From Apodemus sylvaticus (Eukaryota; Chordata; Mammalia; Rodentia; Muridae): a DNA stretch of 64,000 bases. The notes beneath the pieces were generated by a model, which worked only from the letters and a program-made list of their open reading frames with translations, did no database searches and was not told the DNA's origin. This document shows positions 1 through 11,413 of the stretch, piece after piece. Made by a program: the position numbers and the translations under genes. Position 1 is the first letter of the stretch, and the number at the start of each line of letters is the position of its first letter. The stretch covers positions 13,929,546 to 13,993,545 of the forward strand of contig NC_067485.1 of NCBI RefSeq assembly GCF_947179515.1, in the 5' to 3' direction.

Positions 1-325
1 TCCCTTCCCCTTGAGGGACCAGCCACAAGATGGTATAGTATGGAACAGAGTTTATTCAGGGCATGGGGAGGGGAGTTTAGAGGGTAATAGAGGCAGAGAA
101 AGGGAGAGGGAAGAAAAAGGGAGGAAGAGGAGGAGGAAGTAGAGAAGCAGAGGCTAGTTATGAGCACGTGGAAAGAGAGGGGGATAGGGAATGGGGAGAG
201 AGCAGGAGCAGGAAGGCAAGAGCAAGAGAGAGAGGAGGGGGGCGAGCAGCCCCTTTTAGGTGAGTCAGGCACACCTGGCTTGTTGCCAGGTAACTGTGGG
301 GCGGAGCTTAGACAGAATGCTAACA
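1..325 (-). mobile_element. Endogenous retrovirus 3' LTR (copy A), truncated by window edge
   Basis: Read on the minus strand this begins TGTTAGCATTCTGTC at 325 and runs left. It holds a CT-rich leader (seen here as GA-rich), an AATAAA poly(A) signal (tttatt at 51-56) and the conserved 'accagccaca' block near 18-27. The same sequence recurs at 50749-51136 (minus) and 61721-62182 (plus). The TATA position is degraded (cctaaaaggg in LTR sense, 251-260). The last part of U5 lies beyond base 1. I do not assign a family name. A polypurine tract directly upstream in LTR sense shows it is a 3' LTR, not a solo LTR. Confidence 0.8.
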
Positions 326-337
326 TTCCCCCATTTT
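326..337 (-). other. Polypurine tract next to the 3' LTR
   Basis: On the minus strand the 12 bases abutting the LTR read aaaatgggggaa, followed at once by TGTTAG. A polypurine tract touching the LTR start is the plus-strand primer site of retroviruses, so proviral internal sequence should continue at higher coordinates. Confidence 0.7.
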
Positions 338-1260
338 GGTTTAATTAGAAAAGAGAAACTTAGAAAGAGGTGATGGTGGAGCAGGAATAGGGTCGTCATG
401 ATCTCTAATTGCTTCCTGCTGGCTTTGGGGTGACATGTCTCTGGGAGACCTAAGACATGGGTATGGACATGTTGGTCCAGTCTTAGAGACACAGATACTT
501 CTACTGGACTTGTTCCTTCTGATCTATCCACAGACGATTCCATAGACCCTGGACAGCAAAGAAACAGTAGAAGTGTCTGTGCCTTTGAGAGGAGATTGGA
601 GCAACTGGAGGTTGTTTCTTTGGAGCTTTCCTGGATGTACTAAGCACCTAGACTTGACAAGATTCTGAAAAACACATATATGTTTATTATAGGTAGAGAA
701 TGAGATTAAGTGTGTTTGGGAGAAAGAAAAATTTTTTTCTTAGATGTACATTCGAAACCCAGAGGTGTTGCGAGAGAGTCAAATGCTCCCCTCCCCTTTC
801 TGCTCTCCAGAGAAGTAGCTGGAAGGACCCTGTGGCCACAGGTGACAACACTCTGTATTGTTTGAGCCATGCATTCACTCGTCCGGTGCATTTCCTCGAT
901 GGGACCCTTCCGTGCCAACTCTCGCTCTGGTACCTGTGCGGGACCAAGAACAACGAACACTTTGTCATCCCAACACTTCTTGGGATGACAGGCATTCAAC
1001 ACTGATGCGAGCACATCACTGCATCGAGGCACCCTCCCAGTGTTTGAGGACGACAGTCTGATGTAGGCGACAGTAACAACATGAGATGAACGCCTCTGTG
1101 GGGCGACAGGTGAGCTGAGTGGCCAGGAGCCAGCTCATAGAAAGTTTCAGAAGCAGAATCTTCTTACTGTTGTAACGGAGCAGAGGGATTTCTGTATTCC
1201 TGGCAGAGGGAACAACAAATCGATCATGGCACCCATGTGAGAACCATGGGGACATGTAGG
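338..1260 (-). mobile_element. Probable ERV internal 3' region (degenerate)
   Basis: The polypurine tract implies that DNA to the right is internal proviral sequence on the minus strand. It carries only short overlapping frames there: about 79 aa at 1016-1255, 108 aa at 706-1032, and a 92-aa frame at 265-543 that runs across the tract into the LTR. None resembles a retroviral protein I can identify. No 5' LTR is visible, so the element is truncated or deleted. The right boundary at 1260 is a guess; I see no feature that marks it. Confidence 0.5.
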
Positions 1261-2567
1261 TGGCAGTGACCGGACAGGTATGGTGTCAGTCATGTTAGAT
1301 TTGAAATGTCGTATTTACATTTACCTCAACAAACTCATACATTAGGCATCATCTGCTGTGTGTTAGACAGGCAAACTGAGGTGTGGGCAGGCCACCCGAG
1401 CAGTGAGGAGGTGGTGTTGGGATATGACCGAGGGAGAGGATGCCAGCCTGGTCCCTTCCATCCTGTGCTACTACAGGAGCTCAAGCGATACCTCAGATCT
1501 ATCTCCCTTGCTTTCCTTGGGTTCTGCTAATGACAGGCATTTAAAGAAGATACTTCACCCACAAATCTTGCTCTCTGGCCTCAAAAATGACCCAAAGATA
1601 CAATAACAAGGTACTTATGGTTTCAGCAGCAGTAAATGGTTAAAGTGTTCCCTTGGCCCCACTTTAGATAGATACAGCCTGTTTCTTCCCAGGCCCTACC
1701 TCTCCCCAGGACCTCCAGGCCTTCTGTCAACTGCTTCACACTCATCCTGTTCATGAGTCTGGCTTTGGTACCCCAGTGTAATGACTTGTGAGGTCCACTC
1801 ACAGAGTCCAGTCAGTAGGTAGAGACAGAGGAATCAAGTTACAGTTCCTTGCTGGGCACTCTCCCCATTCTGTAAACAGTAGGAAAATGTTTCTGAAAGT
1901 CAGTACAAGGCCAAGGTTACTAGGTCAAGCCTGGGTCTTAGTCATATCTCCCCCAAGTCCCTAACTCTGGACAAGTTCTCAAACTCGGTTCTCTACAGCA
2001 ATCCCTACGTTAGAGACAGGAGGAAAAACATAATTTAAACGCCATCTGTGGAACAATGTGTGCTTCACGAGTCTCATGGGAGTTCCATCTGTGGAGAAGA
2101 ATGGAACCATGCTGATTAATTGACCCCCAGAAAGAAAGAAAGCAAAAAGAGAGATGGGGTGGAAAGAGGGAGAAGAGGCCTCCATCACGACAGTATGTTT
2201 ACAGCAATCAGCTTTGGATCCTCCCCCACTTTTAAAACAGTGGGGGAGAGCATCTCCTCATCTTTTCTCTTTCATCTTCCTCGATATAAGATAAGGTAAA
2301 TAGTTTAAAACATATTTCCAACTGGACTCTGAAGCTTTCAGCTAGCTGTCAGTTCCTTATGGGCTCTCAAAGTCCTGACTGCGTCTTCAGAACACGTCTT
2401 GCACTCTTAGGTCAAAGAGCAACAAAAAAGAAGGTTGGACCCTGTACATGCAAAGTTTCAGAGAGTGAGCTAAGTCAGGCAAACTTCTGCTTAGTGAATA
2501 CGCTAATAGGCGTGTGATTTAGATGTGGTCATTTATATTTTTATAGTATACTCATATAAAACATCTG
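1261..2567. other. Unique non-coding stretch
   Basis: No recognisable repeat and no credible exon. Open frames here are short (under 80 codons) and lack coding signatures. Confidence 0.5.
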
Positions 2568-2585
2568 TCTTTTTCTTTTTCTCAG

Positions 2586-3230
2586 GATATTCACTACCTG
2601 AACCGGCTCTAATTCCATCCTTAACTTCTGGATTTAGCATCTGGTGCAGAGAGCTGACTTCTGCAACAGACAATCGGCCTGTTTTCCAGACCCTCTCCCA
2701 CCTCTCTCTGAACATGCTGACATCGGGGCTTCAAGCTCCCACGTCTGCGGCTGTGGCTGCAAACAGATCCGCGTCCCATTTGCATGACATGAGCACAGAC
2801 CGGATTGTGTGCCTGCTCTGGGTGTGTGCGCCTCCGTGCCCTCCACAAAAGAGCCGTGCAGAGCTGCTTTTCAGGCAGGGCTTTACAGGCTTATTTGCCA
2901 TGACATCCAGCACTTGTAATTCGAGGTCATAGCCTGAGGAAGAATTACTAAATCTGTGTAAGAGAAAAAAAAGTCTCTGCCTTTTTCCCCCTCCCTGGCA
3001 GATTCTGTCAGATTATCTCTTTAAGAATTCTAAACCCGTGATGTTTGAGGTGGTTTTAAACTAATGTACATTCCCCAAACGTTTCTTTGTTGTTCGCTAT
3101 AAAGCAATTGAGAGCTTCTCAAGAACTGAAGCGCTTTGTCAAAGCTCACTGCAAAAGACGACTCCCTCTCTTCTAAAGGGCATTTTGAAAGGAAGAAAAC
3201 TGGGGGGTAGGGGGGTTGCGTTCATCCCTG
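2586..3230 (+). other. Candidate conserved or exonic segment after a splice-acceptor-like site
   Basis: A near-perfect acceptor signal (pyrimidines ending ttttctcag) ends at 2585. From 2586 one frame stays open for about 115 codons to the stop at 2932. The translation is rich in Ser, Pro and Leu, contains no motif I recognise, and I see no clear donor site. The following 2990-3200 stretch is repeat-free and has enhancer-like words (ctttgtcaaagc, agaatttct-type AT blocks). It may be a lncRNA exon, a conserved non-coding element or chance. Confidence 0.18.
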
Positions 3231-3292
3231 CCCAATAAAGAGAACCATTTCAGAAGGCTAAGCCATGTCTGGTTGCTCAGGTCTTCTTCCAC

Positions 3293-3313
3293 CTCATCCT
3301 CATCCTCATCCTC
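3293..3313. repeat. (CATCCT)n microsatellite, short
   Basis: About 3.5 copies of a 6-bp unit within a pyrimidine-rich stretch. Confidence 0.8.
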
Positions 3314-3783
3314 CCAGGGAATCCACTGAGGCCTGAGGAGCAGAAGAGATGCGCAAAGTTGGCTGACAAGAGGCCAGGCCGAGGCCTTGTGTTTGCAGGG
3401 CTCCGCCCAGGCTCAGGGCCTGTGTTCACCCCACTCGGAGCACTTACTCCTCAGGTAACCGCTTCTGCATGCACTAGGCCAAGTGCTGGCCTCTGTTTGG
3501 ACACAAGCAGACAGGGCAGATCTCAGGGCTTAAGTAGCAGCCACCCACTTAAGAATCACACAAGGACTCAGGCCTCTAGGACTCAGGAGAGGGAGAGAGG
3601 GAGGCCCACTGTTTCTGTGCATGGCCACTGGGCATTTTGTGAGGGAGTTGTGTCAGCAAAGCAGTGGCTAGAGCTAAGGAGAAGGTCAGGACAAACAGAG
3701 GACGTGTGGCAGGAAGCAGAGCAGCACTGGCCTCCGGACCTATAGGTATGACATCTGTAGTCTTGATCTCAAAATATGGGGGA

Positions 3784-3837
3784 GACAAGGATGACAAGGA
3801 TGACAAGGATGACAAGGATGACAAGGATGACAAGGAT
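3784..3837 (+). repeat. 9-bp minisatellite, 6 perfect copies of GACAAGGAT
   Basis: Six exact tandem copies of gacaaggat, followed by gatgag-like decay. Because the unit is three codons long all frames stay open across it (Asp-Lys-Asp repeats in one), which explains the acidic open frame here. No other coding evidence. Confidence 0.97.
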
Positions 3838-4013
3838 GAGCACGCACAGCCCTTTCCTTGAGGCATCCAGAACACACACTGAGAGCTATTTGCATGGTGT
3901 CTATATTGTGGAGGCTCCTCTAGATCATCTGGAGGTGTGTGCGGGAGGATGGATATTGGTTCTGTAAAAAATATCCTATGGTCTCATAGTATGGGTCTTA
4001 AGTGTTCTTACAT

Positions 4014-4094
4014 ACTCTCTCACTGTCTCTCTGACTCTGCCTTTGTCTGTCCATTTCTCTGTCGGTCTGTTTGTCTCTCTCGTTTCTGTCTCTG

Positions 4095-4172
<78 letters not shown>

Positions 4173-4403
4173 TGTCTCTCTCACACACACTATCTCTGTG
4201 TGTTTCTCTGTCTCTCATAAATACACATACTCTATCTCTCCTGTGTGCCTCTCTGTCTCTCTCAATACTCTGTTTCTCTCTCACACACACATGTACACTG
4301 TCTCTCAGAAACACATACACACACACTATCTGTGTCTGTTTCTGCTCTTTCTCACAAACATATTCTGTCTCTCTCTCTCTCCCACATACACACTGTCTCT
4401 CTG

Positions 4404-4463
<60 letters not shown>

Positions 4464-4466
4464 ACA
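4014..4466. repeat. Compound (TC)n/(TCTG)n/(CA)n microsatellite
   Basis: About 450 bp of TC-rich DNA interrupted by CA runs, ending in a pure (CA)n block at about 4440-4466. The long Ser/Leu/His frames across it are repeat artefacts. Confidence 0.97.
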
Positions 4467-5049
4467 TCAAACTGCGCAGTAGAGATTGGATCTTCAGCTT
4501 CTTCCCACTGCACATTGCACAATGCCCTTCCATCTCACCCAATCCTTTCCTCTTCCAGAAGAAAACCTTCACTACCTTTTTCATTTCCTGGAATTGACTC
4601 GAGGCTGGGCCTACTAAGCAAGCAGTCTCCTGCTTGTGGAGCTGTAGCCCAGGAGCATTCCCTTTCACTACTGAGAACATTCTTCAGTATGTCGTAGGAA
4701 TGAATGCAGCTACAAAACACTCCTGTAAACTGAGGCAAGGTTGGGATGACTTTCCTATAGAGAACTACCTGACATCTTTATCTGAAGACACTGGGTTTTC
4801 CTTCCTCAATAAAGAAGCAAGCAGTGAGAGGCACCCCAAGAATCCCACCCAGATCATGTGCCTTGTACCACACCCACACACTGATCCTGGGTGATGTGGT
4901 GGGAGGGCACCCTGGCCACGAGCAAGGCTGACCTGGTAACTGGGCAACGTGAAGACGGGTTGGAAATGAAATCCCCACTTGCCATCAAGTTTTATTAATT
5001 TTGATGTGATTCTGAGCAACTCAGCAACTGCCTGAGTCCTCGAAAATCC
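4467..5049. other. Unique stretch
   Basis: No repeat family or gene recognised. Short frames only. Confidence 0.4.
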
Positions 5050-5305
5050 TCTTGTGGAGATACAGAGATGGCTCAGAAGACCTGAGTGCAGAGTGCTGGG
5101 ACACGGGGGAACGCCAGGGGTAGGAGCTCAGGTCTGCTACCTCCGAACTGGGAGAGCTGAGACAGAAGGATGCTGAGGGCTCGCTGGCCAAAATGGAGAG
5201 CTCCGATTCAGTGGGAGACCCTGCCTCGTGGATGTGGTGGGGGCTGATAGGGGAAGAGACCCCAAAACAACCTCTGGCCTCCTCATGAGTATGCACAGGC
5301 AATAA
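5050..5305 (+). mobile_element. SINE B4-like
   Basis: Diverged B4 layout: a tRNA-like head (gagatggctcagaag), a B1-like middle with 'gctcgctggccaaaatgg' and 'cagtgggagaccctgcctc', then the 'aacctctggcctcc' tail leading into a (CA)n run. Confidence 0.7.
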
Positions 5306-5372
<67 letters not shown>

Positions 5373-5410
5373 CAGAGACAGAGACAGAGACAGAGACAGA
5401 GACAGACAGA
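5306..5410 (+). repeat. (CA)n(GA)n(GACAGA)n microsatellite
   Basis: Pure CA, then GA, then six-base GACAGA repeats. It is the expanded 3' tail of the preceding B4-like SINE. Confidence 0.95.
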
Positions 5411-6522
5411 GCTCAGCTGGGGAAACTGCCTTGGGGTTTAGAGCACGGCCATTTTCCTACCCTTTGCCCTTCCTTGGACCTTTAAGGTGTGACTAATAGC
5501 TATGTCAGACTGTCAGCTGCCCCCATGCCTTCTCTGCCGTGACAAGTCATATCTTTCTGGACTAAAAGCCAAATCAGTTTCTCCCACCTTAAGTTGCTTC
5601 TTGGTAGGTATTTGGTGGAAGCCCTGGTAAGATGATATGGGAATTTGGTGCCAGGCCCATTCCTGTGAGATACCTGACCTTATGGCTCACAGGCCTTTGG
5701 GACCAGTTTGTGGGAAGACCACGAAAGGGTTTGGAACCAAGGGTTGTTGAGGCCCAGTGAATTCCACCTATGTTCTGAAAACACAACTGGGGGCTGAATT
5801 CACAAGTAGTAGATTAAGCTTTTGACAGAGGACATTTCAGACAGCATACCAATCTAGGCTAGGACATGTTTACTGCTCTTTGCTTTTAGACTCAGTGATA
5901 GAAAATGATGTGACAAATGCAGGCTGGAAGATCCCCTGGAACTGAGATGCTGAGAACAGAGCCCAGGTCCTCTGGAAAAGCCTCCAGTGATCTTAACTTC
6001 TAAGCTATGTCTCCAGACTCCACTGGGAACTTTTGAACACTATTGAGACAGTTAAGACTATGGAGATTTTTGAAGTTAGACTGAATTCATTTTGCAGAGT
6101 GAAGTGGCCATAAATTTCTGGGGGCTAAGGGCAGAATGCTATGGTTTGGGTGTAAGGTGAGCCTCATAGTTCTTGTGGTCCTCTTTGGGGAGGTTGCAGG
6201 ATGCTTGAGAGGTGGAAACCTGGCTGGAGGAAGCAGGTCTCTGAGGCTGGTAGCAGGTCTCTGCTTTCTCTCTCATTTCTTCTTCCTGGTTTGCTGATAT
6301 TTGACTGAGCTGCTGCCTCATGTTCCCGCTGCTACAGAATCGCCCATCATGATAGACTGTAACCTCTACACTGTGAGCCAAAATCTTCCCTGGGACTAGA
6401 GAGGTGGAACAACTTGCATCTCCTGCAACAGTATGAAACAAATGCAACAACTATAGCAGGGGGCAGAGCCTAGAAAACACACTGCCCCAACCCAGCAAAG
6501 TCACTAACTGCTAATAAGGGAG
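5411..6522. other. Unique stretch
   Basis: No confident repeat or exon. A minus-strand frame of about 100 codons at 6139-6450 has no recognised similarity. Confidence 0.4.
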
Positions 6523-6812
6523 CAGAAATATCATCAGGCTTATAATAAAATTATATGATATGGCATGATATGATATGATAATATAATAATATCATGATAT
6601 AATATGGGAACACTCATATCATCAGGCTTATGATATGATATGATATAGAAACACTCATATTATTAGGTTTATGATATCATAAATATGGAAGCACTCATAT
6701 CAGGTGTATAATATATAATATAATATAATATAATATAATATAATATAATATAATATAATATAATATAATATAATATAATATGGGAACACTGATATCATCA
6801 GGCTTATAATAA
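6523..6812. repeat. Layered AT-rich tandem repeat
   Basis: A core close to 'cactcatatcatcaggctta' occurs five times (about 6525-6543, 6606-6632, 6650-6672, 6687-6712, 6782-6810). The cores are separated by expanded AT-rich spacers, and the longest spacer is a near-pure 5-bp (ATATA) array at about 6707-6780. It is a minisatellite whose units contain their own microsatellite. Confidence 0.85.
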
Positions 6813-6837
6813 AGTCTTTGCTGATTCTGACATTCTT

Positions 6838-7002
6838 TTTGTTTTGTTTTGTTTTTTTGAGACAGGGTTTCTCTGTGTAGCCGTGGCTGTCCTAGAACTC
6901 ACTCTGTAGACCAGGCTGGCCTTGAACTCAGAAATCCGCCTGCCTCTGCCTCCCAAGTGCTGGGATCAAAGGTGTGCGCCGCCACCACCACCCGGCCAAT
7001 TA
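6838..7002 (-). mobile_element. SINE B1 with 10-bp target-site duplication
   Basis: Near-consensus B1 in reverse: T-rich tail, gagacagggtttctctgtg, ccaggctggccttgaactc, and ending in ccacccggcc. It is flanked by tgacattctt at 6828-6837 and 7003-7012. Confidence 0.97.
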
Positions 7003-7012
7003 TGACATTCTT

Positions 7013-7889
7013 AAACTCTTCAACCAAAATAGGTAGGTCCTGAAATAAAGTTTCAGCTGTTTTGTTTTAATTGGACAGCTGGTTTATCACTATTGGAGGA
7101 CCTTTAATTCTGGGCCTCCATGCTGAAAATTCTTTTCCTTGCACGTGTCTGATACTGACTGACCATATATGCAGTCATGGGAAACGCTAAACTTAAATAT
7201 AGTAAGTGAAAGAGAAAGAAGGAATAATGAGATGGGCAAGGGCTGTCCCCCTGCTCCACCCTGAAAACATTCATTCAGAGGAGAAATGTAATTCTAAAAA
7301 TTATTTGGAAAGCAATGTGACAGAAGACTCCTGTAGGAAGGAGGGAAATGTCTGGGGGCAGGCAGTGAGGCCGAGGTGACATGCACATGGTCCTGGGCCA
7401 CTCACTTGAGTCTTGGATTATCACCTAAGCATATGTCCACACGGTTCCTGGGGTCATATACCAAGCTGGCCACAGAGGACACTGCGTGAAAAGCTAGACC
7501 CCAAGAGGCAGATGCTCTAGAACAGGAAACAACCAAACTGTCAAACCACAGCCTCAATATGAGGCACCTGCAGGATGAGGAGACTGGTGTCTGCCTCCAC
7601 CTCTAGACGTGAGACACTGAGGACCAGCCTTCTAGATGCTCTGCTGTAGACAATTATAAAGGATAACGTATGTAAATAGATACACATTGAGTAATGGTGC
7701 CATTTAGGCTATGAACAGGCAAGGAAATGAAGTAATGGAAATCTGTGCTCCTTTCAAGTCCCCTCTTCCCATAAGTACCTCCAAGGAGACACCTGTGGCT
7801 GCTAGACACCAGGTGCTGCGCAGTGCCCAAGCTCGGGGTCTTTCTTCCTGTGGCCACCTCACAGCGGCGCCGTGGGGTGGCCCCATCCC
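7013..7889. other. Unique stretch
   Basis: No repeat or coding signal that I can support. Confidence 0.4.
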
Positions 7890-7990
7890 TGCTTCCCAGA
7901 TGGCGAAACAGCGGCTCACAGAGGTCACAGAGCACTTGCCCAAGGTTACTCAGCTAACAAATTGGGATTAGATCCAGATCCATTTGACTC
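7890..7990 (-). mobile_element. MIR SINE fragment
   Basis: Reverse MIR core: 'cggctcacagaggtcacaga', 'cttgcccaaggttactcagc', 'ttgggattagatccag'. It is ancient and diverged. Confidence 0.8.
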
Positions 7991-8098
7991 CACAAGCCTT
8001 GTACTTGCCACGGAACATCCCTGACAGCCCACAGCTGATGTGCAGGGAGCCTCCAGGCTGCCCTTTGCTTGAACAACCTTGTGCTGAGCAGTCCTCCT

Positions 8099-8128
8099 TC
8101 CCCTCCCCACCCCCCCACCCCCCCCCAC
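8099..8128. repeat. C-rich low-complexity run
   Basis: Runs of 4, 7 and 9 C separated by single A. Confidence 0.85.
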
Positions 8129-8308
8129 TCCCACCAGCCCTGATTCCTATTAAGTCTCATAGGGTTAAGCAGCAAGTCGCATGTTCCTACCAAACTCTTG
8201 GCAACTAAAGCAGTTACCCTCAGCTTCCTCGTGATCCGGAGAGGTCAGATTTAGCAAATATAACTACAGAAGACGAAGTTAGGTTTTACTTTTAGTTTCA
8301 GAGGAAAA

Positions 8309-8422
8309 GCAATTTTTTTTTTAAACAGGCTTTATATTAGATATGACTGGACTAGAACTCATAGAGATCCACTTGCCTCTCTCCCAAGAGCTGGGATTAA
8401 AGGTATGGGCCACCACATCCAG
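8309..8422 (-). mobile_element. Diverged B1 fragment
   Basis: T-rich start, then 'agaactcatagagatccac', 'gagctgggattaaaggtatg' and 'ccaccacatccag', which is the reverse of an old B1. Confidence 0.75.
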
Positions 8423-8436
8423 AGAGGAAAAATAAA

Positions 8437-8622
8437 CTCGTGTGTGCATGCATATGTGTTTGCATGTGCATGCATGCATGTGAGCATGTGCACGAGTGCT
8501 CATGTATGTCTGTGTCTGTGTTCTGTGTGGATGTGATTTGTTTGTATGTGTGCATGTTCATTTGTATGTATACATGCATCCATGTGGAGGCGGCCTAAAG
8601 TCAACACACACACACACACACA
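8437..8622. repeat. (TG)n/(TGCA)n compound and (CA)n
   Basis: Degenerate TG/TGCA/TGTA repeats to about 8580, a short non-repeat gap, then pure (CA) at 8604-8622. Confidence 0.9.
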
Positions 8623-10407
8623 CGGAACGTCTTCCTCTGTCACTCCCCACTTTATTACGGAAGGGGGTGTCTCTCTCTGAACCTGGAGCTCACCATTCGG
8701 GTAATCTACCTACCCAGCTCACTTCAGAAATTCCAGAGTGCTGGAACTGTGGCCAGGCCACTGCAGCCTGCTTGGCTTGTACACGGGTTCTCAAGATCCA
8801 CACCCTGGCCACCCCTCACATTTAAATGTCCAAGCACTGTTTCCAATGACTCATCTCCCTAGACTTAATTTTTAAGACATCAGTATATCCTGCATGATGT
8901 CTGAAGGCCCAGGGTTCAGTTTTATTTAGCAGTCAGGCTCTGACTAGACTTCTGAGCCTGGCTGGAGACAGAGCTAAGGTTGGTGGGGAGCAAGGCAAAG
9001 GGAACCAGACAGTGTATGTCAGTCCTTCTCCAAGTCTGGCTGGAGTTCAGCGCCAGGATTAACTCCTCTCTCGCCCCAGCTTCAGGGAACAAGCTGAGGT
9101 TCCCACCTGCTTCCCGGGACAAAGTGGAAGTGGGGAACTCTATTTGAAAGCTTTTGAACTCGTTTTGCTCTCCTTTCTCGTAGAAGGAGAAACAGATGCA
9201 GGAATTGAGGGGCATGTCTGAATGTTGTCCTTGCCCCAAGAGTAAATGCAAAGAAGGACCTGAAATATTATCTGAGATCAGCTGAGAATTACTAGACCGG
9301 CCAGGAAGTCCTGCTGAGAGAGGATCGCAGGTACCAAGTGTCGGGATATTGTGTCCAGAAAGGCCCTGGCTTTTGTGAGCCTATTTAGAATATAGCTAAA
9401 GCTTCTGGTGTTCAGGAGAGGTTGAGGGGGAAGGGAAGCCAACCTCAATCTTGATAGCAGGCCTCAGATATCAGGCTGTGGCTCTGAACTCTATCCCGAA
9501 GACAATGGAGTCGCTGAGGGGTTTCCAGCAAGGGCGTAACTAGCCTGATGATGATTTGATTCCTCTTTTATTTGGTTATCGGGAAGCATGAACTACCTTC
9601 CTGTCTTTGCTACTTATATTTCTTCTGTTCTGAACCCAGGGGCACAGTGGATCAACACTTGAGACGTTTCTTAATTTTTCATATAAATCTTCATAAGCTT
9701 GGAAATGGCAGTGTTTAGTCCCTTGTTATTTCTACAAAGTCCCTAATTTTCTTTTTTCGACCATTGAGATTTTAAGTTAAAGCCTACTTCTATTTTCTAT
9801 ACACACATTCGAATTTACAATTTCTTTTTGCTGCCAGACATTGAAGCCAAGGAAACCTGTGTGCAGTGCAAGCACACTGCTGCTGACTATGTATCTAGTG
9901 CCCTGTTAAATTGTTCCATGTAGATTCTTTTGTTGACTTGGTCTTAAGGACACAGCTTCCTGGTGTTAAGGGAGAACAACTCAGGTATATTACAGATACA
10001 CCTAAATTTGCATAAAAAGTAAATTAGCCCACATGCATACCCTACTGTGAATAAAAGCTTCTGTCATTTTTTTTAACTTGCATATGAAATGCTTCTTGTT
10101 ATCCTTCGCTATAAAATTCATCTGGAACTCATTTGGAAGTATGTTGGAGGTGGTGATCTTTTGGTTCTTTCTCAAATTCCATCTTTCTCAGCGCCTGTGA
10201 TGACTAAACCCATGACTTACTGTTGCGTGTCTTCCTTCTCGTGGAGTGGGCTTCCTATGTCAGGGCTCAGAAGTATTAGCCTTTTCTTATACTGTGTGTT
10301 CATTCCTGTGCAAATCCCACACCATTTCCATTACTGTCATTTACAAATGCATTTTAACCTCCAACAAGAACAAGCACAATCACTTGCTAATCTCCTGATT
10401 CAAGGGA
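8623..10407. other. Unique stretch, about 1.8 kb
   Basis: No recognised repeat or gene. A minus frame of about 109 codons at 8922-9251 has no identifiable domain. The DNA turns AT-rich after 9540. Confidence 0.4.
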
Positions 10408-10735
10408 GAATCAGAGGCTGGGCAGATGGCTCAGTGGGTAAAGCCTTTGCTACTCAGGCATGAGGAGCCAACCTCAGAGCCTCAGCATCCTTCTGAGAGG
10501 GGCAAAGACAAATAGATGGTAGGAGCTCACGGGCCAGACAGCATGGCTGAAACGGTGAAGTCTAAATTCAATGAGTGATCTTGTCTTAAAGAAGGAAATG
10601 AAAGAGAGATAGAAAAAGACATCTGTCATTAACCCCTGACCTTCAGACAGGCAAACACACCCACATCCACATGTGCACGAGTGCACAGGCACACACACAA
10701 ACTGCAGACATAAACACAAAAACTAACTTAAATCA
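10408..10735 (+). mobile_element. SINE B4-like, about 330 bp
   Basis: Head 'ggctgggcagatggctcagt', middle 'atggtaggagctcacgggcc', 'gtgatcttgtctta', then a CA-rich tail. This is the expected order of a near full-length B4. Confidence 0.8.
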
Positions 10736-10867
10736 ACATGTTGGATTCTATGAAAAATCCCCCCCCCCCGATATTATCTTAATAGGCACATCATTCACCT
10801 ACCTTCTCCTAGCCCTAAGAGAAGATCATGACCTTGATGAAATTATCCTCATTCTACCAATGAAGTG

Positions 10868-10950
10868 GGTGGGCTGGGTTATAGCTCAGTGGCAGAGCAT
10901 ACGCGTTGTGTACATGAGGTCCTGGTATCGATCCTCACAAGAACAAATCA
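10868..10950 (+). mobile_element. ID-type SINE, diverged
   Basis: 'gggctgggttatagctcagt' and 'ggtatcgatcct' match the tRNA-derived ID body with its A- and B-box regions. A-rich tail. Confidence 0.75.
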
Positions 10951-11089
10951 TAATAATGCAAATGGCAACTAAGATTGGAAGAAGTCACCTCCATGCCTAA
11001 GAGGTCACACAGTCCTGTCTCAATGCAACTCAAATGCTTCAATGTTTGGAAAGTTCTGCGAATTGAAAAAGAAAAAGGCAGGAACATTG

Positions 11090-11180
11090 GGGACCTATTT
11101 ATTAACCATGCATTGAGCACTTGCTGTATGCCTGGTACCAGGGACAGGGATGGATAAGACACAACGCTTGTTCTGGTGGT
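11090..11180 (-). mobile_element. L2 LINE 3' end fragment
   Basis: 'tttattaaccatgcattgag', 'cacttgctgtatgcctggta', 'gggacagggatggataagac' is the reverse of the L2 3' terminus. Confidence 0.75.
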
Positions 11181-11329
11181 CCTCATGCATCACCGCATGG
11201 CACCTCGTACATTGTAATCGCCAAGAATTGTTCCTTACGTTGTGCTTGTGCGCCTACTATTGTTTGTAGTGGGTTTGGCTAATGCTGCTTGCATTCTAAT
11301 GTTAATTTGGGTCCCCCACCCCAAAGCAT

Positions 11330-11340
11330 TTGTGTGTGTG

Positions 11341-11412
<72 letters not shown>
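11330..11412 (+). repeat. (TG)n(AG)n microsatellite
   Basis: A TG run passes directly into a pure AG run of about 38 bp. Confidence 0.97.

Positions 11413-11413
<1 letters not shown>

Noticed and set aside
3784..3837. DKDDKD repeat as an engineered epitope-tag-like insert
   Set aside because: It is a natural 9-bp tandem repeat in otherwise ordinary mouse DNA, with no vector sequence around it.
3937..4697. Long plus-strand frames of 150-184 codons
   Set aside because: They are translations of the TC/CA microsatellite (Ser-Leu and His-Thr runs), not genes.
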